Below, piece after piece: positions 10,883 through 21,363 of a stretch of 64,000 nt of DNA (positions within the stretch are counted from its first letter, which is position 1; every line of letters starts with the position of its first letter). The translations under genes were made by a program, and so were the position numbers. Below the pieces are notes generated by a model. The model saw nothing but the letters and a program-made list of their open reading frames with translations. It did no database searches and had not been told where the DNA came from. Source of the stretch: Pseudomonadota bacterium (GTDB lineage Bacteria; Pseudomonadota; Gammaproteobacteria; Burkholderiales; Burkholderiaceae_C); NCBI GenBank assembly GCA_021848345.1, contig JAJZUV010000018.1:1-64000 (forward strand), in the 5' to 3' direction.

Positions 10883-11437
10883 TCAGGGGAAACACTCCGC
10901 CTGGCCCAGCGCGGGCGCCGCCGCGTCCTTCGCGGCCAGCGCCGGCTGCAGATCTCCCAGGGGCCACTCGATGCCCAGGCTCGGGTCGTTCCATGCGACC
11001 GAGCGCTCGTGCTCGGCGAACCAGTAATCCGTGGTCTTGTACAGGAATTCGGTGCCCTCGGCCAGGCTCAGGAAGCCATGCGCGAATCCGGGGGGAATCC
11101 ACAGCTGGCGCCGGTTGTCCGCCGACAGTTCCACGCCGGCCCATTGCCCGAAGCGCGGCGAGCCGCGGCGCAGGTCCACCGCCACGTCCCACACCCGCCC
11201 GGCCACCACGCGCACCAGCTTGCCCTGCGGGTGGCGGATCTGATAGTGCAGCCCGCGCAGCACCCCCAGCGCCGAGCGCGAGTGGTTGTCCTGCACGAAC
11301 TCGGTGTCGATGCCGGTGGCGGCGGCGAAGTCGCGCCGGTTGTAGCTCTCGAAAAACCAGCCTCGCGCGTCGCCGTAGGCCTTGGGTTCGAGCACCAGCA
11401 CCTCGGGCAGCGCGGTAGGCGTGACGGTATAGGGCAT
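10883..11437 (-). CDS. rfbC: dTDP-4-dehydrorhamnose 3,5-epimerase
   Basis: RfbC/RmlC epimerises dTDP-4-keto-6-deoxyglucose at C3 and C5 on the way to dTDP-L-rhamnose for surface polysaccharides. The 184-residue cupin has the catalytic His region (GVLRGLHYQIRHPQGKLVRV), the DLRRGSPRFGQW segment, and the Tyr-containing YKTTDYW. The length is standard. It follows rfbA by 9 bp. rfbB and rfbD are not in the window. Confidence 0.95.
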   Translation of the reverse strand: MPYTVTPTALPEVLVLEPKAYGDARGWFFESYNRRDFAAATGIDTEFVQDNHSRSALGVLRGLHYQIRHPQGKLVRVVAGRVWDVAVDLRRGSPRFGQWAGVELSADNRRQLWIPPGFAHGFLSLAEGTEFLYKTTDYWFAEHERSVAWNDPSLGIEWPLGDLQPALAAKDAAAPALGQAECFP

Positions 11438-11446
11438 GGCGTGAAC

Positions 11447-12340
11447 TCAGTGTCCGGGGGAGGCGAGCAGGCGCAGCAGGTACTGTCCGTAGCCGTTCTT
11501 GCGCATCGGCTCGGCCAGGCGCTGCAACTGCGCGTCGTCGATCCAGCCCTGACGCCAGGCGATCTCCTCCGGGCACGACACCTTCAGGCCCTGGCGCTTT
11601 TCCAGCGTGGCGATGAACTGCCCGGCGTCCAGCAGGCTCTCGTGGGTGCCGGTGTCCAGCCAGGCGTAGCCGCGCCCCAGGGTGCTCACCTGCAGCTGCC
11701 CGCGCTCCAGGTAGATGCGGTTCAGGTCGGTGATCTCCAGTTCGCCGCGCGCCGAAGGCCGCAGCGAGGCGGCGATGTCGGGCGCCTGCGCGTCATAGAA
11801 ATACAGGCCCGTCACCGCATAGTTGCTCTTGGGCCGGGCGGGCTTTTCCTCGATGCTCACCGCGCGCCCCTGGGCGTCGAACTCCACCACGCCGTAACGC
11901 TCGGGGTCGAGCACGTGGTAGGCGAACACCGTGGCCGCGTCGGAGCGCGCGTTGGCCGCCACCAGCAGGGGCTGCAGGTCGTGGCCCCAGAACAGGTTGT
12001 CGCCCAGCACCAGCGCGCTCGGCGCGCCGCCCAGGAACTCCCGCCCGATGAGGAAGGCCTGCGCCAGCCCGTCCGGGCTGGGCTGCACCGCGTAGTGCAG
12101 GTCCAGGCCCCACTGGCTGCCGTCGCCCAGCAACTGCTGGAAGCGCGGCGTGTCCTGCGGCGTGGAGATCAACAGCACCTCGCGGATGCCGGCCAGCATC
12201 AGGGTCGACAGCGGGTAGTACACCATCGGCTTGTCGTAGACGGGCAGCAGCTGCTTGCTCACCGCCTGGGTCACCGGATACAGCCGGGTGCCGGAGCCGC
12301 CGGCAAGGATGATGCCCTTGCGGGCCAGGGGTGGGGTCAT
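11447..12340 (-). CDS. rfbA: Glucose-1-phosphate thymidylyltransferase
   Basis: RfbA/RmlA makes dTDP-glucose from dTTP and glucose-1-phosphate, the first step of dTDP-rhamnose synthesis. The 297-residue protein has the nucleotide-binding [16 protein letters not shown] motif, the [17 protein letters not shown] segment and the [19 protein letters not shown] region. It is first in a two-gene operon with rfbC. Confidence 0.96.
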   Translation of the reverse strand: MTPPLARKGIILAGGSGTRLYPVTQAVSKQLLPVYDKPMVYYPLSTLMLAGIREVLLISTPQDTPRFQQLLGDGSQWGLDLHYAVQPSPDGLAQAFLIGREFLGGAPSALVLGDNLFWGHDLQPLLVAANARSDAATVFAYHVLDPERYGVVEFDAQGRAVSIEEKPARPKSNYAVTGLYFYDAQAPDIAASLRPSARGELEITDLNRIYLERGQLQVSTLGRGYAWLDTGTHESLLDAGQFIATLEKRQGLKVSCPEEIAWRQGWIDDAQLQRLAEPMRKNGYGQYLLRLLASPGH

Positions 12341-12421
12341 CGCAAACCGCGCTCGAGCGCCAGGGTCGTGTCAGCGGGCATGATACGAAGCCGCGGCGCG
12401 GCGGGCGTCGGTTCCGGCCGA

Positions 12422-12691
12422 TCAGGAACTGCTCGAGCCGCTGGTTGTTCGAGGCGCGTTCCGGGACGCGCCATCCTGTGCGGGCTGTCGGGCCCGAAGG
12501 TTCCTCCGGAGTCTGCGGTTTTCGACCAGCAGCGAGACGACGGTCACGACGCCGAGCACGCCGACCGTACGCTCGCCGAGCCAGTGCCACAGGCCCCATG
12601 CCAGCGTGGCCGCGCACACACCCCAGATGAGCAAGCGAACGGCGTCGATCATGCGGTCATCAGATCCTGTACGGCGCTCCATGGTGCGCAT
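12422..12691 (-). CDS. Small membrane protein, hypothetical
   Basis: A short ORF encodes two hydrophobic segments (AVRLLIWGVCAATLAWGLWH and TVGVLGVVTVVSLLVE), then a basic, Ser-rich tail. Start choice is uncertain: ATGs at 12691, 12682 and 12652 are all in frame, giving 89, 86 or 76 residues. It lies downstream of the tRNA terminator and upstream of rfbA. No family recognised. Confidence 0.45.
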   Translation of the reverse strand: MRTMERRTGSDDRMIDAVRLLIWGVCAATLAWGLWHWLGERTVGVLGVVTVVSLLVENRRLRRNLRARQPAQDGASRNAPRTTSGSSSS

Positions 12692-12770
12692 TGTGAGTGC
12701 GGTCGCGAGCGCACGCTGCCAACCGCCGTGTGACCCATCGTTCCTTGTGGAATCGATGTCTTGCGGACGC

Positions 12771-12804
12771 AAAAAAGCCCCGAAGTCTGACGACTACGGG
12801 GCTT
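12771..12804 (-). terminator. Terminator downstream of the tRNA gene
   Basis: On the minus strand an 8-bp GC stem (AAGCCCCG / CGGGGCTT) extends by 4 bp across an A-A mismatch to a TGAC loop. A T-run follows. It lies 9 bp past the 3' end of the tRNA and is a good intrinsic terminator for it. Confidence 0.85.
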
Positions 12805-12813
12805 CGGCAATCT

Positions 12814-12890
<77 letters not shown>

Positions 12891-12958
12891 AAAAGCTGGC
12901 CATTATACGCGAGCCGGCCGGGCGCTCAAGCCCCCGGCTCCGTGGGGTCATGTGGGGC

Positions 12959-13735
12959 TCAGCGGTTCTCGAACTTCGGGCTGCGCTTTTCCAGGAAGGC
13001 GGCCATGCCCTCGCGCTGGTCGTGGGTGCCGAACAGGCTGTGGAACACCCGGCGCTCGTACATCAGCCCATCGGACAGCGGCACCTCGAAGGCGCGGTTC
13101 ACGCAGTCCTTGGTCAGCATCACGGTCTGGCGCGGGAAGGCGCAGATGGTGCGCGCCGCCTCCAGCGCCTCGTCCAGCAGGCGCGCTGCCGGCACCACGC
13201 GCGACACCAGCCCGGCGCGCTCGGCTTCCGCCGCGTCCATCATGCGCGCGGTCAGCGCCAGGTCCATGGCCTTGCTCTTGCCCACCGCGCGCGGCAGGCG
13301 CTGCGTGCCCCCGGCGCCGGGGATGATGCCGATGCGGATCTCCGGCTGGCCGAAGCGCGCGTCGTCGGCGGCGATGATGAAATCGCACATCATCGCCAGC
13401 TCGCAGCCGCCGCCCAGCGCGTAGCCGGCCACCGCGGCGATCACCGGCTTGCGGATGCTGCGCATGCGCTCCCAGTTGCGGGTGATGAAGTCCTCGCGGT
13501 AGGCCTGCATGTAGTCCTTCGTGGCCATGGCCGCGATGTCCGCGCCGGCCGCGAAGGCCTTCTCGCTGCCGGTGAGCACAATGCAGCCGATGGCGTCGTC
13601 GGCCTCGTACATGGCCAGCGCCTGGCCGAGTTCGTCCATCAGCGCGTCGTTCAGCGCATTGAGCGCCTTGGGACGGTGCAGGCGGATCAGCGCCACCTGG
13701 TCGTGGACTTCGAGCAGCAGGTTCTCGGGGTTCAT
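12959..13735 (-). CDS. Enoyl-CoA hydratase
   Basis: This crotonase-family enzyme hydrates trans-2-enoyl-CoA in beta-oxidation. The 258-residue protein has the oxyanion-hole segment AFAAGADIAAMA, the CELAMMCDFIIAADDARFGQPE segment with the first catalytic Glu, and the second Glu region GIIPGAGGTQRLPRAVG. These motifs fit a true hydratase of the PaaF/EchA/FadB1 type. The ATG at 13735 (MNPENLLLEVHDQ) is the natural start. It is followed in reverse order by the M61 peptidase gene. Confidence 0.93.
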   Translation of the reverse strand: MNPENLLLEVHDQVALIRLHRPKALNALNDALMDELGQALAMYEADDAIGCIVLTGSEKAFAAGADIAAMATKDYMQAYREDFITRNWERMRSIRKPVIAAVAGYALGGGCELAMMCDFIIAADDARFGQPEIRIGIIPGAGGTQRLPRAVGKSKAMDLALTARMMDAAEAERAGLVSRVVPAARLLDEALEAARTICAFPRQTVMLTKDCVNRAFEVPLSDGLMYERRVFHSLFGTHDQREGMAAFLEKRSPKFENR

Positions 13736-13793
13736 CGATGTCTCCTGACGGGTCGTTGGGTTGTGATCGGGACGGACGGCTCGGCGGGCGGAT

Positions 13794-15641
13794 TCAGACG
13801 CCCAGCCAGGCGCGGCGCAGGCGCAGCGCGGCCGCCGCGGGGCGCGCCGCCAGTTGCAGTTGAACGGGCCCGGGCGCCGGCTCGGGCAGCGGCGCATGCA
13901 GGCTCAGCAGCCGGCCGTCGCGCATCACGTGCGCGCTCCACGCCTGGCCCGGCTGGGCGCGGCGCCACTGGCGCGCCAGCGCCGCCGCGCCGGCCTGCTG
14001 TTCGTTCACGGCCACCAGCACGTCGCCCGCGCACAGCCCGGCCTGCTCGGCCCACGAGCCGCTGCGCACGAAGCGCACCATGGGCCAGTGCGCCGCGCCG
14101 TCCAGGCGCAGGCCCAGCGCATCCACCGGCTCCGGCGCGGCGTGCCCCAGGTCCACGCCGACGCCGGCCAGCAGACGCTTGAGCGGCAGTTCCTCGCGCC
14201 CCTGCACGTGGCGCTCGAACCACGCGCGCACGTCGACCCCGCAGGCCTCGCGCACCAGCCCGGGCAGCGCGTCCTCGGGCACGCCCTGCTCGCGCAGCGG
14301 CGCGTCGGCGCGCCCGTAGCGCCGCCACAGCAGGCGCATCACGTCGTCCAGGCAACCCTTGCCGCGGCTGCGCAGGTGCAGGTCCAGCGCCAGCGCGAAC
14401 AGCCCGCCCAGGGTGTAGTAGCTCACCGTGGCATTGGGCGTGTTCTCGTCCGGGCGGTAGAACTTGATCCAGGCGTCGAAACTCGCCTGCTCCAGGCTTT
14501 GCAGATGCCGCCCCGGCGTGGCCTGCACCGCGCGCATGGCCTCGGCCAGCAATTGCAGGTACTGCTGGGGCGTCACCAGCCCGGTGCGGCGCAGGATCAG
14601 GTCGTCGTAGTAGGACGTGAAACCCTCGAACAACCACAGCATGCCGGTGAGGTTCTCGCGCTCCAGGTCGATCGGCGTGAGCGCCTGCGGGCGGATGCGC
14701 TTGACGTTCCAGGCATGGAAGTACTCGTGGCTGCACAGGCCCAGCAGCCGGCGGTAGCCGGCGCCGGGGTCGGCGCCGTCGCGCGGGTGGGGAAGGTCCG
14801 CCTCGGCGCAGATCAGCGCGCTGCTGTCGGCGTGCTCCAGCCCGCCCCAGCCGGTGGGCGAGGGCGCCAGCAGGAAGGCGTAGCGCCGGAAGGGCGCGCG
14901 CGGCGCCTCGGGCTCGAACAGCGCGATCTGCGCCTCGCAGATGCGCCGCAGGTCGGCCGCCAGGCGCTTGGCGTCCACCTGTTCGCGCAGGCGCGAGGCG
15001 TGTTCCAGCACCATCTCGTGCGGCGTGCCGTGGGCGCGGAAGGCGATGCGCAGGTGGTCGCCGCAGGCCACGGGGTGGTCCACCAGGTCCGCGTAGTCGC
15101 GCGCCGCGTAGCTGCCGAAACCGCGTTCGTCCACGCGGCGCGCCGCCAGCGTGGTGGCCACGCCCCAGCGCAGCCCCGGCGGCGGCTCCAGGCTCAGCTC
15201 GTGCTCCACGTGCTCGAAGCCGGCGGCCGCCGGCAGCAGGCTGCTGGCGTTGAAAAACCCCCGCGACGGATCCAGCCAGGCCGCGCGCACCGACGCGTCG
15301 TGCGCGTACACGCTGAGCTGCACCTTCAGCGGCCCCTCGCAGGGCTCGACGCGCCAGCGGTTCTTCGCCGTCTTGCGCAAGCCCAGTTCGCGGCGTCCGC
15401 AGAAGGCGCGCAGGTCCAGCACGTGGCGCGCGAACTCGCGCACCAGGTAGCTGCCGGGAACCCACACCGGCAGCCACAGTTCCTGGCCGGCCGGGTCGGG
15501 GTTCGCCAGGTCGAGCTCGACGTCGAACACATGCGCGTGCAGCTTGTGCATGCGTACGCGGTAGCGGGGCCCGACGGTGGCGGGCGCGGCGGCCTTGGCG
15601 CGCTTGCGCGCGGCGGGCGGGGCCTTGGGCGATGGAGGCAT
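13794..15641 (-). CDS. M61-family glycyl aminopeptidase-like protein with PDZ domain
   Basis: The 615-residue protein belongs to the M61 metallopeptidases. It has an N-terminal beta domain, the zinc motif His305-Glu-x-x-His309 (SHEYFHAWNVKRIRP), a downstream Glu in LWLFEGFTSYYDD, and a C-terminal PDZ domain (about 490-590, with GSWAEQAGLCAGDVLVAVNE). It has no signal peptide, so it is probably cytoplasmic. Family members cleave N-terminal Gly/Ala. The length is typical. Confidence 0.9.
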   Translation of the reverse strand: MPPSPKAPPAARKRAKAAAPATVGPRYRVRMHKLHAHVFDVELDLANPDPAGQELWLPVWVPGSYLVREFARHVLDLRAFCGRRELGLRKTAKNRWRVEPCEGPLKVQLSVYAHDASVRAAWLDPSRGFFNASSLLPAAAGFEHVEHELSLEPPPGLRWGVATTLAARRVDERGFGSYAARDYADLVDHPVACGDHLRIAFRAHGTPHEMVLEHASRLREQVDAKRLAADLRRICEAQIALFEPEAPRAPFRRYAFLLAPSPTGWGGLEHADSSALICAEADLPHPRDGADPGAGYRRLLGLCSHEYFHAWNVKRIRPQALTPIDLERENLTGMLWLFEGFTSYYDDLILRRTGLVTPQQYLQLLAEAMRAVQATPGRHLQSLEQASFDAWIKFYRPDENTPNATVSYYTLGGLFALALDLHLRSRGKGCLDDVMRLLWRRYGRADAPLREQGVPEDALPGLVREACGVDVRAWFERHVQGREELPLKRLLAGVGVDLGHAAPEPVDALGLRLDGAAHWPMVRFVRSGSWAEQAGLCAGDVLVAVNEQQAGAAALARQWRRAQPGQAWSAHVMRDGRLLSLHAPLPEPAPGPVQLQLAARPAAAALRLRRAWLGV

Positions 15642-15772
15642 GGCGTGCGGGCAGTGGAATCGGGCTCATGCTAATCTGCCCAGCCGCGCGCCGGGCGGCA
15701 TGGCGCGCGAGGCCCCGCGCATGGTGCGCGGGCGCGGGCCCAGGCCCTCTTCAGGAACTTCGCGCGAGATCG

Positions 15773-16561
15773 GTGGTGGAACGAGACGTTTTCAGCGAAA
15801 TCGCGGTGCATACCGGCTCCGGTTCGCCGTCGCTGGTGTACCTGCCGCAGGTGCGCTACCCCAGCGGCGAGGTCATCGGGCTGGAGGCCCTGTTCCGCTG
15901 GCGCGCCGACACCGCGCCGCGGCGCCATTCCCCGCTGTCCTTCCTGCCGCGCCTGTCGGTGTCGCAGACCAGCGAGCTGTTCTTCTGGGTGGTCGACACC
16001 GCCGTCGCCGAGGCCCGCGTGTTGTCCGACTGGACCGGCTGGGAAGGCATCGTGGCGGTCAACGTGGAAGCCGACCAGCTCGGCGACCCGGATCTGGTGC
16101 ACCACGTCCAGCGCGTGCTCGGCGAAAGCCGCTGGCCCGCCCAGCGCCTGGCGCTGGAAGTCACCGAGCGGCGCCAGATCCCCGTCTACCCCAGCGTGGT
16201 GCGCAACATCCAGGCCCTGCAGCAGGCCGGGGTGCTGCTGGCCATGGACGACTTCGGCGAGGGCTACGCCTCCTTCGAATACCTCAAGCGCCTGAGCCCG
16301 GCGCTGATCAAGCTGCCGGCCGGGTTCACCGGGGGCCTGGAGCGCGACCCGCGCAACCGCGAGATCGTGCGCAGCGTCACCGCGCTGGCCCAGCGCCTGG
16401 GGGTGCAGGTGGTGGCCGAGGCGGTCGAGCGCGCCGAGGACGCGCAGGCGCTGCGCGAACTCGGACTGCAGGTGATGCAGGGCTACCTGTTCGGCGAGCC
16501 GCGCCAGCTCGAGGACTGGGCCGAGGCGCTCAACCACGGCGGGCGCCTGCGCGCCATCTGA
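15773..16561 (+). CDS. EAL-domain cyclic-di-GMP phosphodiesterase
   Basis: This is a stand-alone EAL domain of about 262 residues with no GGDEF or sensor part. Catalytic signatures are mostly kept: EALFRW (the EAL motif), VNVEAD (metal Asn), LEVTE (Glu), DDFGEGYASF (the DDFGTGYSS loop), a Lys in LIKLP, and QGYLFG at the end. It is therefore probably an active c-di-GMP hydrolase. The GTG codons at 15773/15776 are preferred starts; the reading frame extends to 15632 but that stretch is Arg/Ala noise. It diverges from the M61 gene. Confidence 0.85.
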   Translation: MVERDVFSEIAVHTGSGSPSLVYLPQVRYPSGEVIGLEALFRWRADTAPRRHSPLSFLPRLSVSQTSELFFWVVDTAVAEARVLSDWTGWEGIVAVNVEADQLGDPDLVHHVQRVLGESRWPAQRLALEVTERRQIPVYPSVVRNIQALQQAGVLLAMDDFGEGYASFEYLKRLSPALIKLPAGFTGGLERDPRNREIVRSVTALAQRLGVQVVAEAVERAEDAQALRELGLQVMQGYLFGEPRQLEDWAEALNHGGRLRAI

Positions 16562-16627
16562 GCCGCGCGCGCCGGGCACGCAGCCGGCGCGCAAGGGCGG
16601 CACGCGCTGCCGCCCCGGGGCCCGGCT

Positions 16628-17290
16628 TCAGCCCACGTGCTTGGCCAGGAAGGCCAGCGAACGTTCCATGGCCAGCTTGGCCGAGGCCGCGTCGTAGCTG
16701 CCGCGGGCATCGCAGTTGAAGCCGTGGTCGGCGTCGTAGACATGGAACTCGGCCGTCGGGTTGGCCTTGCGCACCGCCTCGCGGTCGGCCTCGCCGATGT
16801 GGGCGTCCTTCAGGCCGTAATGGAACATCAGCGGCGCCTTCGCCTGCTCGCCCACGAACTGCACGTTGCGCCCGCCGTAGTAGCTGATGGCCGGCAGGCC
16901 CAGGCGAATGGCCGACAGGTAGCTCACCGTGCCGCCCCAGCAATAGCCCACCGTGGCCACCTTGCCGGCGCGCTGGACTTCCTGCGCCGCCGCTTCCACG
17001 CCGGCCAGCGCGCGCTCGAAGCCCAGCTTGCCCACGTATTCCTGGCCCTTGGTCACGCCTTCCTGGTCGTAGTTCAGTTCCACGCCCGGCTGCACCGGGT
17101 CGAACAGCGCCGGCGCGATGGCCAGGTAGCCCTGCGCGGCGTAGCGGTCGGCCACGGTGCGGATGTGCGCGTTCACGCCGAAGATCTCCTGCACCACCAC
17201 CAGGCCGCCCTTCGGCGTGCCGGCCGGCTCGGCGACGTAGGCGCCGATGCGGGTTCCATCCTTGAGTTGCAACGAAATGCTCTTGCCCAT
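16628..17290 (-). CDS. Dienelactone hydrolase family protein
   Basis: The 220-residue alpha/beta hydrolase has a cysteine nucleophile in GYCWGG, an Asp in GLKDAHIG and a His in YDADHGFNCD, the Cys-Asp-His triad of dienelactone hydrolases (carboxymethylenebutenolidase). VVVQEIFGVN near residue 35 is also typical. The start ATG at 17290 gives MGKSISLQLKDG. No aromatic-degradation genes are nearby, so the physiological substrate is open. Confidence 0.9.
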   Translation of the reverse strand: MGKSISLQLKDGTRIGAYVAEPAGTPKGGLVVVQEIFGVNAHIRTVADRYAAQGYLAIAPALFDPVQPGVELNYDQEGVTKGQEYVGKLGFERALAGVEAAAQEVQRAGKVATVGYCWGGTVSYLSAIRLGLPAISYYGGRNVQFVGEQAKAPLMFHYGLKDAHIGEADREAVRKANPTAEFHVYDADHGFNCDARGSYDAASAKLAMERSLAFLAKHVG

Positions 17291-17518
17291 GACAAGTTCT
17301 CCGTAGGGTTGTACGTGGTCGTTCTCGGGAGGGCGTGGCGGGCGGGGCGCCGCTTGTCGCGCGGGCACCGCCGCCAGGGCCGCGCGGGCGCAGGCTGCGC
17401 GCCCGGCTTGCACGGCTGCCGCGACGCGGCAGCTGACGCGGCAAATGGTACAGGCGGAAGGCCCAGGTCTGCAGGGCCCGCCGCAAGGCGGCGGCCCCCC
17501 GGGGCAGGGGCCGTCCAC

Positions 17519-20401
17519 TCAATCGTGCGCGCGCTGCTCCAGCACCCGGGCCAGGTAGGGCGCGGTGGCCGACTCGGCCTGCGCGGCCAGTTGCTCCGGC
17601 GCGCCCTCGGCCACGATGCGCCCGCCGCCCGCGCCCCCCTCGGGGCCCAGGTCGAGCACCCAGTCGGCGCTGGCGATCACGTCCAGGTTGTGCTCGATCA
17701 CCACGATGGTGTTGCCGGCGTCGCGCAGGCGCAGCAGCACGTCCAGCAGCATGTCGATGTCCGCGAAATGCAGCCCCGTGGTGGGCTCGTCCAGGATGTA
17801 CAGGGTGCGCCCGGTGTCGCGGCGCGAGAGTTCCAGCGCCAGCTTCACCCGCTGCGCCTCGCCGCCCGACAAGGTGGTGGCGCTCTGGCCCAGGCGGATG
17901 TAGCCCAGCCCCACCTCGCGCAGGGTCTGCAGCTTGCGCGCGATGGCCGGCACGCTCTTGAACTGCTCCAGCGCCTGGTCCACGCTGAGCTCCAGCACCT
18001 CGGCGATGTTCAGCCCGTGCCAGGTGACGTCCAGGGTCTCGCGGTTGTAGCGCTTGCCGTGGCACACGTCGCAAGGCACGTACATGTCGGGCAGGAAGTG
18101 CATCTCCACCTTCACCAGCCCGTCGCCCTGGCAGGCCTCGCAGCGCCCGCCCTTGACGTTGAAGGAGAAGCGCCCGGCGTCGAAACCGCGCTCGCGCGCC
18201 AGGTTGGTCTGCGCGAACAACTCGCGCAGCGGCGTGAACAAGCCCGTATAGGTGGCCGGGTTGCTGCGCGGCGTGCGCCCCAGCGGCGACTGGTCCACCG
18301 CGATCACCTTGTCCAGCAACTGCAACCCGTGCAGCGCCTCGTAGGGCGCCGGTTCGGTGTGCGCGCCGTTCAGCGCCGCGGCGGCGGCCGCGTACAGCGT
18401 GTCGTTGACCAGCGTGGACTTGCCCGAACCCGACACCCCGCTGACCACCGTCAGCAGCCCCAGCGGAATGCGCGCCGTCACCTCGCGCAGGTTGTTGCCC
18501 CGCGCGCCCACCAGTTCCAGCCAATGCTCGCCCGGCGCGCGGCGCGAGCCCGTGGCCGCCGCGTGGCGCCGCCCGGACAGGTACTGCCCGGTCAGCGAGT
18601 TCGGGTCCGCGGCCACCGCCTCGGGGCGGCCCTGCGCCACCACCTCGCCGCCGTGGATGCCCGCGCCCGGGCCCATGTCCACCACGTGGTCGGCGGCGCG
18701 GATCATGTCCTCGTCGTGCTCCACCACCAGCACGCTGTTGCCCAGGTCGCGCAGGTGCTTGAGGGTGGCGATCAGGCGGTCGTTGTCGCGCTGGTGCAGC
18801 CCGATGCTGGGTTCGTCCAGCACGTACATCACGCCGGTCAGCCCGGAGCCGATCTGCGAGGCCAGGCGGATGCGCTGCGCCTCGCCGCCCGACAGGGTGT
18901 CGGCGCTGCGGTCCAGGCTCAGGTAGCGCAGCCCCACGTCGTTCAGGAAGCGCAGGCGCGAGGCGATCTCGCGCCGGATGCGCGCGGCGATCTCCGCCTT
19001 CGCGCCGTCCAGCGCCAGTTCGTCGAACCAGGCCTGCGCCTGCTGCAGGGTCAGCGCGCACACCTCCGGCAGGCTGGACTCGCCCACGCGCACCAGGCGC
19101 GCTTCCGGGCGCAGGCGGGTGCCCGAACAGGCCGGGCAGCTGTGCACGCTGCGCAGGCGCGCCAGTTCCTCGCGCACCGCCGGGGTCTCGGTCTCCAGCC
19201 AGCGCCGCTGCAGATTGGGCAGCACTCCCTCGAAGGGGTGGCGCCGCGTGCTGGCGCGACCCTTCGCGTCCACCGCGGTGAAGGCGATGCGCTCCTCGCC
19301 GGTGCCGTGCAGCACCCGCTCGCGCACCGCCTCGGGCAACTGCTCGAAAGGGGTCTCCAGCTCAAAACCGTCGTGCGCCGCCAGCGCCTGCAACTGCTCG
19401 AAATAGAAGCGGTTGCGCTTGTCCCAGCCGCGGATGGCCCCGCTGGCCAGGCCCAGCTCGGGGTGGGCCACCACCAGCGCCGGGTCGAACACCTCCACGT
19501 GGCCCAGGCCGTCGCATTCCGGGCAGGCGCCGGCCGGGTTGTTGAAGGAGAACAGGCGCGGCTCCAGCTCGGGCAGCGAGGTGCCGCACAACGGGCAGGC
19601 AAAGCGGCTGTTGAAGCTCTGCAGCTCGCCGCTGTCCAGGTCCAGCGCCAGCGCGCGCCCCTCGCTCAGGCGCAGCGCGGCCTCCAGGCTCTCGGCCAGG
19701 CGCTGGCGCAGCTCGCCGCCGGTTTTCACGCGGTCCACCACCACTTCCACGTCGTGGCGCGAGCCGTCGTCCAGCGCCGGAAGCTTCTCCGCCTCCAGCA
19801 CCTGCCCGTCCACCCGGAAGCGCACATAACCCTGCGCCCGCAGGGCGGCCAGCAGTTCGGCGTGCCCGCCCTTGCGCGCCTGCACCACCGGCGCCAGCAG
19901 CGCCAGGCGCTGCCCCGCCGGGCGCTCCAGCAGCGTGTCCACCATCTGGGAAACGGTCTGCGAGACCAGCGCCTGCTGCGGATGCTGCGGGCAATGCGGG
20001 GTGCCGGCGCGCGCCCACAACAGGCGCAGGTAGTCCAGGATCTCGGTCACCGTGCCCACGGTGGAGCGCGGGTTGTGGCTGGCCGACTTCTGCTCGATGG
20101 AAATGGCCGGCGCCAGACCCTCGATCAGGTCCACGTCGGGCTTTTCCATGCGCTGCAGGAACTGGCGCGCGTAGGCCGACAGGCTTTCCACGTAGCGCCG
20201 CTGCCCCTCCGCGTAGAGCGTGTCGAAGGCCAGCGAGGACTTGCCCGAACCCGACAACCCGGTGAGCACCACCAGCTGGTTGCGCGGAATGTCCAGCGAG
20301 ATGTTCTTCAGGTTGTGGGTGCGCGCCCCGCGCACGCGGATCGCCGCCGAGGCGGCCTCGGTCGAAGGGGAATCGGGCGTGGCGGGGTCGTGGGCGGTCA
20401 T
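17519..20401 (-). CDS. uvrA: Excinuclease ABC subunit A
   Basis: UvrA recognises DNA damage in nucleotide excision repair. The 960-residue protein has two ABC ATPase modules (Walker [16 protein letters not shown] and [13 protein letters not shown], each with an LSGGEAQR signature). Its CxxC zinc modules include [16 protein letters not shown]...CPEC and CEACQGDG...CDVCHG. The ATG at 20401 is chosen over an upstream TTG at 20425. It is divergent from ssb across 188 bp, the classical uvrA-ssb arrangement; no clear LexA box was found in that gap. Confidence 0.98.
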   Translation of the reverse strand: MTAHDPATPDSPSTEAASAAIRVRGARTHNLKNISLDIPRNQLVVLTGLSGSGKSSLAFDTLYAEGQRRYVESLSAYARQFLQRMEKPDVDLIEGLAPAISIEQKSASHNPRSTVGTVTEILDYLRLLWARAGTPHCPQHPQQALVSQTVSQMVDTLLERPAGQRLALLAPVVQARKGGHAELLAALRAQGYVRFRVDGQVLEAEKLPALDDGSRHDVEVVVDRVKTGGELRQRLAESLEAALRLSEGRALALDLDSGELQSFNSRFACPLCGTSLPELEPRLFSFNNPAGACPECDGLGHVEVFDPALVVAHPELGLASGAIRGWDKRNRFYFEQLQALAAHDGFELETPFEQLPEAVRERVLHGTGEERIAFTAVDAKGRASTRRHPFEGVLPNLQRRWLETETPAVREELARLRSVHSCPACSGTRLRPEARLVRVGESSLPEVCALTLQQAQAWFDELALDGAKAEIAARIRREIASRLRFLNDVGLRYLSLDRSADTLSGGEAQRIRLASQIGSGLTGVMYVLDEPSIGLHQRDNDRLIATLKHLRDLGNSVLVVEHDEDMIRAADHVVDMGPGAGIHGGEVVAQGRPEAVAADPNSLTGQYLSGRRHAAATGSRRAPGEHWLELVGARGNNLREVTARIPLGLLTVVSGVSGSGKSTLVNDTLYAAAAAALNGAHTEPAPYEALHGLQLLDKVIAVDQSPLGRTPRSNPATYTGLFTPLRELFAQTNLARERGFDAGRFSFNVKGGRCEACQGDGLVKVEMHFLPDMYVPCDVCHGKRYNRETLDVTWHGLNIAEVLELSVDQALEQFKSVPAIARKLQTLREVGLGYIRLGQSATTLSGGEAQRVKLALELSRRDTGRTLYILDEPTTGLHFADIDMLLDVLLRLRDAGNTIVVIEHNLDVIASADWVLDLGPEGGAGGGRIVAEGAPEQLAAQAESATAPYLARVLEQRAHD

Positions 20402-20589
20402 GGCGGATTCGGGCGCAACACGCAACTATAAGGCCGCCGGCACCCCGGACGCCCCCGTCGCCCCACGCCATCCCGGGCACGCCGCGGGGCCGTGCCGGCG
20501 ACATGCGCCGAGCCGACGCGCCTTCGCGCTATCCTTCGCCTTCATGCCCGGGCGCCGCGGGAAGCCGCGCCCTTTCACCAGGACAATTC

Positions 20590-21102
20590 ATGGCCTCCGT
20601 CAACAAAGTCATTCTGATGGGCAACCTCGGGCGCGACCCCGAGGTGCGCTACGCCCCCTCGGGCGCCGCCGTCTGCAACGTCTCCATCGCCACCACGCGC
20701 CAGTGGAAGGACAAATCGGGCGAGCGCAAGGAAGAAACCGAGTGGCACCGCGTGGTGTTCTACGACCGCCTGGCCGAGATCGCCGGCGAGTACCTGAAGA
20801 AGGGCCGCCCGGTCTACGTGGAAGGCCGCCTCAAGTACGGCAAGTACACCGACAAGGACGGCGTGGAGCGCTATACCACCGACATCATCGCCACCGAGAT
20901 GCAGCTGCTGGGCTCGCGTGACGGCGGCGGCGACGACGAAGGCGGCGGCTACAGCCGCAGCCGCGAATCCTCGCGCCCGGAACCGCGCGAAAGCCGCGAG
21001 AGCAGGGATTCGGCGCCGCGCGGAGGCGGCTCGCGGGCTCCTGCGCCGTCGAAGCCGGCGAAGGGGGACTTCGACGATATGGATGACGATATTCCGTTCT
21101 GA
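20590..21102 (+). CDS. ssb: Single-stranded DNA-binding protein
   Basis: SSB coats single-stranded DNA in replication and repair. The 170-residue protein has an OB fold ([20 protein letters not shown] and [21 protein letters not shown]), a Gly/Arg/Ser-rich linker, and the acidic C-terminal tip DDDIPF that recruits partner proteins. An AGGA lies just before the ATG at 20590. It is followed by a terminator. Confidence 0.98.
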   Translation: MASVNKVILMGNLGRDPEVRYAPSGAAVCNVSIATTRQWKDKSGERKEETEWHRVVFYDRLAEIAGEYLKKGRPVYVEGRLKYGKYTDKDGVERYTTDIIATEMQLLGSRDGGGDDEGGGYSRSRESSRPEPRESRESRDSAPRGGGSRAPAPSKPAKGDFDDMDDDIPF

Positions 21103-21130
21103 GGAACGGGAGGTCATGCAGTGCAGTAGC

Positions 21131-21157
21131 AAAAAGCCCGCTTTGAGCGGGCTTTTT
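21131..21157 (+). terminator. Rho-independent terminator after ssb
   Basis: AAAAAGCCCGC, a TTTGA loop and GCGGGCTTTTT form a stem with A and T tails, 28 bp after the ssb stop. It can work in both directions. It marks the left edge of the lower-G+C island. Confidence 0.9.
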
Positions 21158-21363
21158 GTTGGTCGGTTACTGGAAGATGCTGCGACAAACTCGAGGGGTT
21201 ACCCGGAATCCACCTTGGACGGGCAGAATCGTGCGGGCCACGCGGCCGACCGGATCAGTCTTCGGCGCTGGGCGCCTGTTCTGCCGTAGGGTCGAAGACT
21301 GCTCGTCGACCAAAGCGGGCATTCAGGCTGGCCGCTTCAGATGACTGGTATTCACAACGTATC

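Noticed and set aside
16637..20431. A 1264-codon open frame on the plus strand opposite uvrA
   Set aside because: It is the shadow of the highly GC-biased uvrA gene: Arg/Ala/His/Gln-rich, with no domains, and the real gene on the other strand is certain.
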